Translations under genes and position numbers: made by a program | Notes under the pieces: model-generated | The model's database searches: none | Told to the model about the DNA's origin: nothing | What the model saw: only the letters and a program-made list of their open reading frames with translations | NCBI RefSeq assembly: GCF_002204745.1 | Contig: NZ_NIRR01000001.1 | Location: 186,001-250,000 of the forward strand | From: Hymenobacter amundsenii | GTDB lineage: Bacteria; Bacteroidota; Bacteroidia; Cytophagales; Hymenobacteraceae | DNA length: 64,000 bases | Direction: 5' to 3' | Shown: in pieces, positions 1 to 8,285 of the stretch | How positions within the stretch are numbered: the first letter of the stretch is position 1 | Layout of the letters: each line of letters starts with the position of its first letter

Positions 1-16
1 GGCACAGTTGGTTTAC

Positions 17-1855
17 TTAGCGGCGGTTCAGGCGCAGAACCTGGCGCTGCTGGTTCTGGCTGAGCACCAAGTAGTGCATGCCGGCCGACCAGGCGGCGGC
101 TTCGGGCAGAACAATTTCCTGCAAACCAGACTGAACTGTTACGGTTTTGAGCAGCAGGAGCTGGCCCAACACGTTGCGCACTTCCACGGTTACCGGCCCT
201 GCCATAGCCGACACGAAACGAACGGTAGCAACATCGGTGGCTGGGTTGGGGAAAACACTAGCTGCCAGTTCGTTGGTGGCGCTGGACGCAGACACTATCC
301 GTACGCCCGACGTCGTGGCATCGCCCGAGAAATCGACCTGGCGCAGACGGTAGTACACGGCAGTGGCACCGGCTGGTACGGGAGTAGCATCGGTGAAGCG
401 GTAGCTGGTGGTAGCGCCGCTGGTAGTGCCGGCACCTGCTACCCGACCCACGGACCGGAACTCAGCCCCGTCGAGGCTGCGCTCAATGTCAAAGTAGTTG
501 TTGTTGAGTTCGAAAGCAGTTGCCCAGCGCAATTCCGCTCCCTGGCTGGTTTGGGTAGCCGTGAAGGTGGTTAGGCCTACTGGCAAGGGCGTATTACCCA
601 CCTGAATCTGCACGATGGCAGAACTTGGGCAGCCGCCGGCGGCCGTTGGGCCAGTAACAGTATAGCGAGTGGTAGTGAGGGGGTTCACCATTATCGAAGG
701 ACCATTGCCGGATACTGTTGTGGTAACACCATTAGTGAAGGCCGTATAGGTGTAGGAGCCGGCAGTTCCGCCGGTTGAGGTGAGGGTAACACTCGTGCCT
801 GGCGTAGTCGTGGTATTGTTGGGGGCGTTAGAAGAAATGGCAAGGCTGTTGGTGTTCACTGTAACAGAGCCCTGTGCCGAACCAGTAGAACAGCTAGGAA
901 TTGCTCCTTTGACGGTGTAGGTAGTAGAAGCAGTTGGAGTAACACTAAAAGAAACGGTTCCAGTAGCCGATGACGTAGCAGTAGCGACAGTGGCACCCGA
1001 GCCGTCTACCAGGGTGTACGAAGAATTTGCTACCAGATTGTTTGCGGAAATCGAAACCGGCGTTCCGGCACATACGCCACCCGTAGCGCTGGATGACACT
1101 ACAATTTGGTTGGTTGCTACGTTGATTGACTGTACGGTGTTATTACCGCAGGTCGTGGTGGCAGTGCGCACGAAGTAGTTTGTACTAGTGGTGGGAATAA
1201 CATCAACAAAGTTGTTGGATCCAGTGTACAGAATGGTCTCTGCACCACTGGCATTGACCGTATAGAACGTATAAACAGGGTTGGCCGGCGCTGTTTCGCC
1301 GCCTATCGCAGCCGTTAGCCTTACCGTTGTGCCGGGGCAAACCGTGCTGTTTACTGCTGCGCCAGACGGAGTGGTAGCATCAATGCTAAGCGTCGGGGCG
1401 GTCGTGACAACGATTACATCAAATTTGTTATTAGAACAGTTAACTAGCCGGCTGGTGAACTGAAAAGTGCGGCTCGATGACGCCACTGGCAGTTGAATTG
1501 TAGCAGTGTTTGGCGCAGCTGTAGCAGGATCGTTGTCAAGATTAACTGTCTGCAAGATAGGCCCCAATGGCGCATTGTTTCCACCAGGGTCGCTAATACC
1601 AGTGGCATCTCTCAACACAAAAATAGATGCACCCGTTTGATTCTCAAGCGTAACTATTATCCTGTTAGCAGTAGCAGAAGTAGTACCAGGGCAATAGAAA
1701 GAAGGAGCTAAATTTGTTCCGTTCGTTACTTTAGTTGCAGTGGCGCTGTTGGGCGCAGTGAAATCGAAGTTAGACGAGCACTGAGCTTGGGTCTCCGTGA
1801 TGCCTACTGATAATGCAAAGAGCGCGGCGGCAAGTAGCTTGTACAGGTTTTTCAT
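17..1855 (-). CDS. Secreted protein with C-terminal T9SS type A sorting domain
   Basis: A 612-residue secreted protein. Residues 1-24 form a signal peptide ending ETQA, with Gln at the first mature position. The body is rich in Ser, Thr, Asn and Ala and looks like several bacterial Ig-like or PKD-like beta-sandwich modules; phrases such as STTYTVKG and TTTRYTVTG recur. The last ~80 residues match a type A T9SS sorting domain (Por secretion tail): VFPNPATD, then VEVRNVLGQ and a basic end LNRR. From family knowledge the protein is exported by Sec, crosses the outer membrane through the T9SS (sprA lies at 53.8 kb) and is released or anchored after the tail is cleaved. No enzymatic domain is visible, so an adhesin or structural role is only a guess. 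The ATG is followed at once by the signal peptide, so the start is well supported. Confidence 0.9.
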   Translation of the reverse strand: MKNLYKLLAAALFALSVGITETQAQCSSNFDFTAPNSATATKVTNGTNLAPSFYCPGTTSATANRIIVTLENQTGASIFVLRDATGISDPGGNNAPLGPILQTVNLDNDPATAAPNTATIQLPVASSSRTFQFTSRLVNCSNNKFDVIVVTTAPTLSIDATTPSGAAVNSTVCPGTTVRLTAAIGGETAPANPVYTFYTVNASGAETILYTGSNNFVDVIPTTSTNYFVRTATTTCGNNTVQSINVATNQIVVSSSATGGVCAGTPVSISANNLVANSSYTLVDGSGATVATATSSATGTVSFSVTPTASTTYTVKGAIPSCSTGSAQGSVTVNTNSLAISSNAPNNTTTTPGTSVTLTSTGGTAGSYTYTAFTNGVTTTVSGNGPSIMVNPLTTTRYTVTGPTAAGGCPSSAIVQIQVGNTPLPVGLTTFTATQTSQGAELRWATAFELNNNYFDIERSLDGAEFRSVGRVAGAGTTSGATTSYRFTDATPVPAGATAVYYRLRQVDFSGDATTSGVRIVSASSATNELAASVFPNPATDVATVRFVSAMAGPVTVEVRNVLGQLLLLKTVTVQSGLQEIVLPEAAAWSAGMHYLVLSQNQQRQVLRLNRR

Positions 1856-2435
1856 TTGACATGTCCCTCACGGGCTTAATGTGGATTTTTGGGCTGAACG
1901 CTTTAAAAGGAACTAAGATTCCTTCTACAGGAAAAACATCTATATCTTCTAATAGACCGGCGTAAGGCACCCAAGACTAGAGTAGATAAACCTTCGTCAG
2001 CGCGGTGCCCTGCTTGAATTCATGGCGGTAAAAGTGCCACCCCTCGAATCCTTTGTTATAATGATCTGCAACCGTCATGTGCCATCAGGATAGACAGGTA
2101 CATCCGTACTAGAAGCACCGTTGCATGTCAACGCAGATATGAGGGAAAGCTAATAGTGAACCGCCCGCAACATTGAGCGGAAGCCGTTCCAGAGTTCAAT
2201 ACCCTACCTAACAAGCAGGTCAGGAGGAGGAAAAAGCGTAGCTCTCAATGCAGATAAGCTTTGGACTAACGGTTGACAAGAAGAACGCAGGAAGAGTGCC
2301 TTACTTGCACAACTCAAGGATAAATTTAGTTGACATAAATGACTACAACTATAGATCCATTATAAAATCCAAAATCCACGGTATTTTCATAGTTTGCCAT
2401 TGCCCAGGCGTTTATCATGAGTTGTTAGCCATGCC
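1856..2435. other. 580-bp gene-free stretch; possible group II intron remnant
   Basis: No convincing gene is present. The stretch from about 1990 to 2180 resembles, from memory, the 5' ribozyme part (domains I-III) of bacterial group II introns: it has GGTGCCCTGCTT near 2004, GACAGGTACATCCG near 2094, CACCGTTGCATGTCAACGCA at 2117-2136 and GGGAAAGCTAATAGTGAACC near 2143. No reverse transcriptase/maturase follows, so if the identification is right this is a truncated fragment. The part from about 2245 to 2410 is AT-rich and unassigned. An open frame running from 2248 into the neighbouring hydrolase gene on the other strand looks spurious. Confidence 0.4.
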
Positions 2436-3209
2436 TTATTTACCAGTATCTATCTCCCCCAACACGCCCGCCGCAAAGTCCAGCACCGCCCGGCGCGTCA
2501 ACTCCGGTTCCTCAATAAAGCCCAAATGTCCCACGCCACGCAACAGCACCGCGTGGCTTTGGGCGGGCAGGGCCAGCTGAGGCAGCAGGGTTTCCAGGGG
2601 CACGGCCGGGTCGTCGTGACCACCGAGGAAGAGCACCGGAAACTTAGCATCGCGCAGGATGTGGGTATTGTCGGGGCGGTGCTTCATGGCTTCGAGACAG
2701 CCCAAGATGGTGGTTTCGGGGGTGACGGCAGCTGTTTCTTCCAACTGCTTTAGCTCAGCGGCCAGCCGCTTCCGGTTAGCGGGGGCCAGCAGGGGCCGGA
2801 TGGCGGAGCGCATATACTTTTCAACGCCGTGGCGGCGCACGAAACCGGCGCTTTCGTCGCGGGCCGCCTGCTTTTCGGCGGGGTCGGGTAGGGCGGTGCT
2901 GTGGAAGAGGACGAGGCCAGCCACCCGTTTGGGGTGGGCTTCGGCCAGTGCTAGGGCCACGTAGCCGCCCATGCTATGGCCCACCAGCAGCACTTTATCG
3001 GCACCAGCCGCATCAAGTTCAGCTAGTACGGCACGGGCCTGGGCTTCCATCGCGTAATCGGCTACCGGCTGCGGGTTGGGGCCGTGGCCGGGAAGCGTGG
3101 GCGTGAGCACCCGGTAGCGAGTGGGGAAGCCGCGGGTGAAATCGGTCCAGATTTCGGGGCTTTCGGCGAAGCCGTGGAGGAAGACGAGGGTAGGTTGGGT
3201 GGCGGACAT
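2436..3209 (-). CDS. Alpha/beta-fold hydrolase
   Basis: A 257-residue alpha/beta hydrolase of the single-domain BioH/MenH/esterase type. Visible features are the N-terminal strand LVFLHGFAES with the HG oxyanion motif, the nucleophile elbow GHSMGG, a late acidic position in GGHDDPAVP, and the catalytic His in GVGHLGFIEEP. It has no signal peptide and should be cytoplasmic. The substrate cannot be told from sequence. The ATG at 3209 (MSATQPTL) is chosen over one 12 codons upstream because the fold starts right after it and the extra residues are not conserved-looking. It is transcribed divergently from the SRPBCC gene, whose start is 79 bp away. Confidence 0.85.
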   Translation of the reverse strand: MSATQPTLVFLHGFAESPEIWTDFTRGFPTRYRVLTPTLPGHGPNPQPVADYAMEAQARAVLAELDAAGADKVLLVGHSMGGYVALALAEAHPKRVAGLVLFHSTALPDPAEKQAARDESAGFVRRHGVEKYMRSAIRPLLAPANRKRLAAELKQLEETAAVTPETTILGCLEAMKHRPDNTHILRDAKFPVLFLGGHDDPAVPLETLLPQLALPAQSHAVLLRGVGHLGFIEEPELTRRAVLDFAAGVLGEIDTGK

Positions 3210-3288
3210 AAGTGGCAGGCGGGAAAGGGGGCGGAATCCCAGCAAATACGCACTTTTACCGCATCAGTTCCCGTTACCTCGCTCCCGC

Positions 3289-4284
3289 ATGGCCTTTATC
3301 GAACGACACCACTACCACTACCTGATTGCCAGCGGCGCAGGTTTGCTCGTCGCCTTGCTGGGACGCTTCGTCTTCGCCACCAACTACTTCAACTTTGGCG
3401 GGGGCCTCATGATGCTGTGCTTCCTGCTGCTGATTCCGATGGCCCTGGGAGCCGTAACGGCTCACTTCACTCCGCGCACTGCTTACAAATGGTGGCGGCT
3501 GGTGTGGGGGCCTTCCTTGACAGTGCTGGTATTTCTGGTCACAACGCTGCTGTTTCACCTGGAAGGCATGGTTTGCGTGCTAATGATTTTCCCATTGTTC
3601 ATCATCACGGCTACGCTGGGGGCTTTTGTGTACACGTATCTAACTAAGGAGAAAGACGACAAAACCAAAACCTACGTGGTGGCCGCCTTTGCCCTACTGC
3701 CCTTCGCGTTGGCCCCCCTCGAACGCCAGCTTACGGCCCCCGACGAGTACCGGCGGGTGGAAAACACGGTGGTTATTGCGGCCCCGGCGGCCGTGGTGTG
3801 GCGGCACATCGTGCGGGTGCCCCCCATTACGGCCCAGGACCTAGGCCCCAGCCCCGTAGACCGCCTGGGTTTCCCCAGGCCCATAGAAGCCACCCTCAGC
3901 CATGAAGGTGTGGGCGGGGTGCGCCGCGCGACCTTCGAGCGGGGCGTGGAGTTCATGGAAACCATCGACGTGTGGGAGCCCCAGCGGCGCATTTCGTTCA
4001 GCATCGTGCCTAACACGGCCACCATCCCGCCCACCACCTTCGACGAGCACATAACAGTGGGCGGCCGGTTTTTCGACGTGCTGCGCGGCACCTACGAGCT
4101 GGAACCCGCCGGCCCTGGCCGCACCCACCTGATTCTCTACAGCCGCCAGCGCCTGAGCACCCGCCTCAACCCCTACGCCGGCCTCTGGACTGGCTACATC
4201 ATGAGCGAAATCCAGCGCCGCATCCTGGAAGTCATCCGCCGCCGCTGCGAAACCGACGCGGCCGGGGCTGCTGCCCGCCGCTAA
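3289..4284 (+). CDS. Membrane protein with C-terminal SRPBCC (START-like) domain
   Basis: A 331-residue protein with two parts. The first ~150 residues hold four or five hydrophobic segments, beginning YLIASGAGLLVALLG and including FLLLIPMALGAV and VLMIFPLFIITATLGAFVY. From about residue 165 (VENTVVIAAPAAVVWRHI) a soluble domain follows that looks like a polyketide cyclase/dehydrase SRPBCC fold, with features typical of the family such as VGGVRRATFERG, ETIDVWEP and a final amphipathic helix. SRPBCC domains bind hydrophobic ligands; the ligand here is unknown. The ATG at 3289 directly precedes the first membrane segment; the frame stays open upstream but that extension would overlap the divergent hydrolase gene. 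Confidence is good for the architecture and low for the function. Confidence 0.8.
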   Translation: MAFIERHHYHYLIASGAGLLVALLGRFVFATNYFNFGGGLMMLCFLLLIPMALGAVTAHFTPRTAYKWWRLVWGPSLTVLVFLVTTLLFHLEGMVCVLMIFPLFIITATLGAFVYTYLTKEKDDKTKTYVVAAFALLPFALAPLERQLTAPDEYRRVENTVVIAAPAAVVWRHIVRVPPITAQDLGPSPVDRLGFPRPIEATLSHEGVGGVRRATFERGVEFMETIDVWEPQRRISFSIVPNTATIPPTTFDEHITVGGRFFDVLRGTYELEPAGPGRTHLILYSRQRLSTRLNPYAGLWTGYIMSEIQRRILEVIRRRCETDAAGAAARR

Positions 4285-4303
4285 CGTCGCCCTTCCGAAA
4301 CCG

Positions 4304-4311
4304 TATCTTTA
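4304..4311 (+). promoter_or_regulatory. Bacteroidota -7 box (TATCTTTA) of the ATPase-nuclease cassette
   Basis: The octamer fits the Bacteroidota -7 consensus TAnnTTTG except for its last base and lies 38 bp before the ATPase start. It suggests the cassette has its own promoter rather than reading through from the SRPBCC gene. No clear -33 TTG is seen. Confidence 0.5.
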
Positions 4312-4348
4312 CTACCCGCCCCTCCGGCGGCCCGCATACCCTACCGCC

Positions 4349-5584
4349 ATGAACGAGCAACTCACCGTCAAGAACTTCGGCCCCATCAAAGACGCCACTG
4401 TGGACTTCAAACGAGTCACGGTTTTTATTGGCCCTACCGGCGGCGGCAAGAGCACGTTGGCGAAGTTGGCGGCTATTTTTAGGGATGTAAATTTTCACCT
4501 ACCACAAGAAACTTCCGCATTTCTATTCGATCATTATGGATTAGAAAAATATTTTGAAAAAAATACTTATCTACAACTCTCCAGAGGCCAATATAGAGCA
4601 AAATGGAATAAAGGTAGAATTACTTACGATAGATCTACTCGCAATATAATGAACAACCGAGTTAGCAATTATTCAGAAATAGTATCAAATCGAGTTAAGG
4701 AACAGATGCATATCTTGGATAATTCAATAAATGATTATTCTAAATCAATTAACGCTAATAACAAATCCAATCAAGATTTAGAATATATTAAGAATATAGT
4801 AGATGATTTAGTTAACAATACTAGTCGTGAAATAACAAAAATGATACTCTCAAATGTATTTTTGTATACCAATCCTATATATATTCCTTCAGAAAGAATA
4901 TTTGTTTCGTCATTAAATAACTCATGGGCTGGACTAATGAGAGATGACATAGGCCTTCCATTTACACTCTTAGAATTTGCAAATAATTACGCTCAATCTA
5001 GGGTAGAGGTACTCAACTTACATATACCTTTATTTAAAATAGATTATTTCCACAAAAATGATGAAGATCTTATTAAAATTGAAGGAAAAAAGCATCCGAT
5101 AAAACTCCATCAATCTGCCAGCGGTATCCAATCCGTCACCCCAATGCTGGTGCTGCTGGAGCATCTTTCGCGGCAGAAGGAGCAGGCGCAAAGCTTCATT
5201 ATTGAAGAGCCTGAACTCAACCTCTACCCTACCGCGCAGCAGGGTCTGATGAACTGGCTGGTGGAGAAATGCACGGCTGGGGAGAATGACCTGACAATAA
5301 CCACGCACAGCCCCTATATTCTCGCCAGTTGCAACTTGCTAATGGAAGCTTACAAGGTCTGGAAAGAACGGCCCGAACTGGAGGCAGAAATTGAGAAGAT
5401 TGTACCACGGACTTCGTGGATAAATCCGGAGGAATTTGCGGCTTACTACGTGGCTGATGGAACTGTACGTTCCATTCAGGATGAGCGCACGGATTTAATT
5501 GGTGGCAACGAATTAGATGCTGTGTCAGGCAATATTTCGGATGCCTTCCGCAGCTTGTTGCGCCTCAGGAAACAGCCAGCATAA
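4349..5584 (+). CDS. SMC/OLD-like AAA family ATPase (first gene of a two-gene cassette)
   Basis: A 411-residue ABC/SMC-type ATPase. Walker A is GPTGGGKST (residues 28-36), preceded by the family start LTVKNFGPIKDATVDF. A signature-like segment QSASGIQS lies at 255-262, Walker B is SFIIEEPELNLYP (282-294) with the double Glu, and the switch-like His is in TTHSPYIL (318-325). The middle, roughly residues 46-250, is helical and Asn/Lys/Ile-rich. No C-terminal Toprim nuclease is present, which separates it from classical OLD proteins. Its base composition is mosaic: both ends look like the host genome, while about 4485-5100 is strongly AT-rich. The stop codon overlaps the next start by one base, implying coupled translation with the PD-(D/E)XK-like partner. 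Such ATPase plus nuclease pairs are common in anti-phage systems (compare Gabija, Septu, PARIS), but this pair matches none that I can name. Confidence 0.85.
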   Translation: MNEQLTVKNFGPIKDATVDFKRVTVFIGPTGGGKSTLAKLAAIFRDVNFHLPQETSAFLFDHYGLEKYFEKNTYLQLSRGQYRAKWNKGRITYDRSTRNIMNNRVSNYSEIVSNRVKEQMHILDNSINDYSKSINANNKSNQDLEYIKNIVDDLVNNTSREITKMILSNVFLYTNPIYIPSERIFVSSLNNSWAGLMRDDIGLPFTLLEFANNYAQSRVEVLNLHIPLFKIDYFHKNDEDLIKIEGKKHPIKLHQSASGIQSVTPMLVLLEHLSRQKEQAQSFIIEEPELNLYPTAQQGLMNWLVEKCTAGENDLTITTHSPYILASCNLLMEAYKVWKERPELEAEIEKIVPRTSWINPEEFAAYYVADGTVRSIQDERTDLIGGNELDAVSGNISDAFRSLLRLRKQPA

Positions 5585-6141
5585 TGCGAACAGCCATTGA
5601 AAAGCGGTTCACGCATTGTCGGCAGAAAGGCTGTATCCAGGTTTATCCGGAAGTCATTTCTTATTACGCTGACTTGCCAGGGGAGGCTTGGGTAACGCGC
5701 GTAGCTGACGAGCACTATGATGAGGAGCGTCACTTTAAAGTGCGTAATCCCGGTAACCGGCCGATTCATTTAGCCGCCATCGACAAGTGCCTGATTGGCA
5801 GAATTCAACCGGCTCCCAAACGCTGTGACTGCGTGTTTTTTGAGGACCGTGACGTGTGCTTCGTTGAGTTCAAGATTCGCGCCGAGGGGCGGGACGCAGT
5901 AGACGACCGTAATCAGGAAACCCGGCTTCTGGAAGCCGGTGAGCAACTCCTGGCCAGCATCCAGCAATTTGAGGCCGATGGCATCCTGACTGATTATCAT
6001 CGTGTCCGGGCTTACGCCTTCGTAGGTTACGGCCCTTTATTTCCCGCACCGACCACAACGCTACTTTCCATTGCGGAATATATCGACAGCAATATTCGGT
6101 CTTCCATTGATTTCGACGCGAAGGACAACGTTTTGTTTTAA
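5584..6141 (+). CDS. Small protein with a PD-(D/E)XK nuclease-like core, partner of the ATPase
   Basis: A 185-residue protein not recognised by name. The centre reads CDCVFFEDRD-VCFVEFK: Asp82, then a second strand with Glu95 and Lys97, with the spacing and hydrophobic pattern of a PD-(D/E)XK nuclease active site. A possible later helper residue is Gln121 in a helix (EAGEQLLASIQQF). The rest is alpha/beta and ends with AEYIDSNIRSSIDF. There is no signal peptide or membrane segment. The start overlaps the ATPase stop as TAATG, and a hairpin follows at once, so the two genes form a closed unit. By analogy with ATPase/nuclease defence pairs I infer that the ATPase gates a nucleic-acid-cutting or -binding activity. 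The fold call rests on a short motif and needs a profile search. Confidence 0.75.
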   Translation: MRTAIEKRFTHCRQKGCIQVYPEVISYYADLPGEAWVTRVADEHYDEERHFKVRNPGNRPIHLAAIDKCLIGRIQPAPKRCDCVFFEDRDVCFVEFKIRAEGRDAVDDRNQETRLLEAGEQLLASIQQFEADGILTDYHRVRAYAFVGYGPLFPAPTTTLLSIAEYIDSNIRSSIDFDAKDNVLF

Positions 6142-6148
6142 ACGCAAA

Positions 6149-6178
6149 AAGCCCCACTGACCTGCAACAGTGGGGCTT
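6149..6178. terminator. Hairpin terminator between the cassette and dxs
   Basis: Arms of 11 bp (AAGCCCCACTG at 6149-6159 and its complement at 6168-6178) with an 8-nt loop. On the minus strand the stem runs into a T-tract, so it fits the end of dxs; it also closes the convergent plus-strand cassette. Confidence 0.8.
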
Positions 6179-6198
6179 CACTCAAGTCAGCGAGGGAC

Positions 6199-8139
6199 TT
6201 ACAGCAGCACCTTTTCGGCTACCGGCTTCACGGCTTTGCCGCTCAGTTCGCGCAGGGCGGTGGCGATGCCAGCGGTGTCGAAGCCGCACTCTTTGTAGAG
6301 CTCGTCCTGGGTGCCATGTTCCACTACGCGGTCGGGGATGCCGAGACGGCGCATGGGCAGGCTGTAGCCGTGGTCGGCCATGAATTCGAGGATGGCCGAG
6401 CCGAAGCCGCCCTGCACGCAGCCGTCTTCCACCGTCACGAGGGCGCGGTAGCGGCGGCAGATGTCGTGGAGCATTTCCTCATCGAGTGGCTTGCAAAAGC
6501 GCAGGTCGTAATGGCCGGGGTTGAGGCCTTCGGCGCGGAGCTGCTCGGTGGCTTTGGTGGCGTAGTTGCCGATGTGGCCGATGCTGAGCACCGCCACGCC
6601 TTCGCCCTCGCGCACCACGCGGCCAGTGCCGATGGCAATTTTCTTCATGGGCTTGCGCCAATCCGGCATCACGCCCTCGCCCCGTGGGTAGCGGATGCTG
6701 AAAGGGCCGGCGTTTTCGGGCAGCGTGGCCGTATACATCAGGTTGCGCAGCTCCTCCTCGTTCATGGGCGCCGACACCACCATGTTGGGGATGCAGCGCA
6801 TGAAGGCCAAATCGTAGCAGCCGTGGTGGGTGGGGCCGTCGGCGCCGGCGAAACCGGCCCGGTCGAGGCAGAAGACCACGTGCAGGTTCTGCAAGGCCAC
6901 GTCGTGCACTACCTGGTCGTAGGCGCGCTGCATGAAGGAGGAGTAGATGTTGCAGAACGGCACCAGGCCCTGGGTGGCGAGGCCGGCCGAGAACGTAACG
7001 GCGTGCTGCTCGGCAATGCCCACGTCGAAGGCGCGGTCGGGCATGGCCTTCATCATGATGTTGAGCGACGAGCCCGAAGGCATGGCCGGCGTCACGCCCA
7101 TAATCTTGTCGTTGGCCTCGGCCAGCTCCACGATGGTGTGCCCAAACACGTCCTGGTACTTGGGCGGCTGGGGCTTATCAGGCGTCTTCTTGTAGATTTC
7201 GCCCGTGATTTTGTCGAACAGCCCCGGCGCGTGCCAGAGGGTCTGGTCCTTTTCGGCCAGCGCGTAGCCCTTGCCCTTCACCGTTACGCAGTGCAGCAGC
7301 TTGGGCCCGGGAATGTGCTTGAGGTCCTCCAGGATGGTAGCCAGGTGCTGCACGTCGTGCCCATCAACGGGGCCGAAGTAGCGGAAGTTGAGGGCCTCGA
7401 ACAGGTTGCCCTGCTTGAGCAGCGTAGCCTTCATGGCCTGCTCGACGCGGCGGGCAATCTGCTGGGGGTTGGGGCCGAACTTGCTGAGCTTGCCCAGCAC
7501 GTTCCAGAGCTCGTCGCGCACCTTGTTGTAGGTGCGGGAAGTCGTGATGTCGGTGAGGTATTCCTTGAGCGCGCCCACGTTGGGGTCGATGCTCATGCAG
7601 TTGTCGTTGAGAATAACGAGCAGGTTGGACTTCTCGACGCCAGCGTGGTTGAGGGCCTCGAAGGCCATGCCGGCCGTCATGGCCCCGTCGCCAATCACGG
7701 CTATGTGCTGGCGGTCGAACTCGCCCTTGTAATCGGAAGCCACCGCCATGCCCAACGCGGCCCCGATGCTGGTGGAGCTGTGGCCCACCCCGAAGGCATC
7801 GTAGGGGCTTTCGCTGCGCTTAGGGAAGCCCGACATGCCGTGGTAGCGGCGGTTCGACGGGAACCGGTCGCGGCGGCCGGTGAGGATTTTGTGCCCGTAG
7901 GCTTGGTGGCCCACATCCCACACCAGTTGGTCATGGGGCGTGTTGAAGACGTAGTGCAACGCCACCGATAGCTCCACTACGCCGAGCGAAGCGCCGAAGT
8001 GGCCCCCGTAAATCGAAACCGAATCAACAATGAACTGGCGCAATTCCTGGCTCACCTGCACCAACTGGTCGGGGCTGAGCTTTTTGAGGTCGTCGGGGGA
8101 ATTAATTTCCGCCAGCAGGGGCCCGGGTTCAACAATCAT
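6199..8139 (-). CDS. dxs: 1-deoxy-D-xylulose-5-phosphate synthase
   Basis: A 646-residue thiamine-diphosphate enzyme that condenses pyruvate and glyceraldehyde 3-phosphate into DXP, the first step of the MEP route to isoprenoids. Full length for the family. Visible motifs are YGGHFGASLG with His47, VWDVGHQAYGHK, the ThDP/Mg motif GDGAMTAG (150-157) followed by NDN (178-180), the transketolase pyrimidine-domain segment DVGIAEQHAV, and the C-terminal domain with SIGHIGNYA. It is cytoplasmic. It stands alone between two convergent or divergent neighbours. On the minus strand a TATCTTCG box (8158-8165) 19 bp before the ATG is the probable promoter. Confidence 0.97.
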   Translation of the reverse strand: MIVEPGPLLAEINSPDDLKKLSPDQLVQVSQELRQFIVDSVSIYGGHFGASLGVVELSVALHYVFNTPHDQLVWDVGHQAYGHKILTGRRDRFPSNRRYHGMSGFPKRSESPYDAFGVGHSSTSIGAALGMAVASDYKGEFDRQHIAVIGDGAMTAGMAFEALNHAGVEKSNLLVILNDNCMSIDPNVGALKEYLTDITTSRTYNKVRDELWNVLGKLSKFGPNPQQIARRVEQAMKATLLKQGNLFEALNFRYFGPVDGHDVQHLATILEDLKHIPGPKLLHCVTVKGKGYALAEKDQTLWHAPGLFDKITGEIYKKTPDKPQPPKYQDVFGHTIVELAEANDKIMGVTPAMPSGSSLNIMMKAMPDRAFDVGIAEQHAVTFSAGLATQGLVPFCNIYSSFMQRAYDQVVHDVALQNLHVVFCLDRAGFAGADGPTHHGCYDLAFMRCIPNMVVSAPMNEEELRNLMYTATLPENAGPFSIRYPRGEGVMPDWRKPMKKIAIGTGRVVREGEGVAVLSIGHIGNYATKATEQLRAEGLNPGHYDLRFCKPLDEEMLHDICRRYRALVTVEDGCVQGGFGSAILEFMADHGYSLPMRRLGIPDRVVEHGTQDELYKECGFDTAGIATALRELSGKAVKPVAEKVLL

Positions 8140-8157
8140 GCGCGCAGGGGTAGGAAA

Positions 8158-8165
8158 CGAAGATA
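8158..8165 (-). promoter_or_regulatory. Probable dxs -7 box (TATCTTCG)
   Basis: It matches TAnnTTTG with one change and lies 19 bp upstream of the dxs ATG on the minus strand. No -33 TTG at the usual distance was found. Confidence 0.4.
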
Positions 8166-8285
8166 TAAGTAGCGTGGCAACAGCCGCCTACGCCCGAAAG
8201 TTATCTTCCGCCACGCATTCGACTATGGTCAGCTGCCAAAGTTACGGGTTTTCTGTTCCGGTGGATGAAGTGACTAGATGGGAAG

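Noticed and set aside
2248-2580. 110-codon plus-strand frame beginning in the gene-free stretch
   Set aside because: Half of it lies antisense to the hydrolase gene and the rest is unlike any protein I know.
6316-7971. 551-codon open frame on the plus strand opposite dxs
   Set aside because: It is the antisense shadow of a well-conserved gene in GC-rich DNA; its translation is rich in His, Ala, Gly and Val and has no family likeness.
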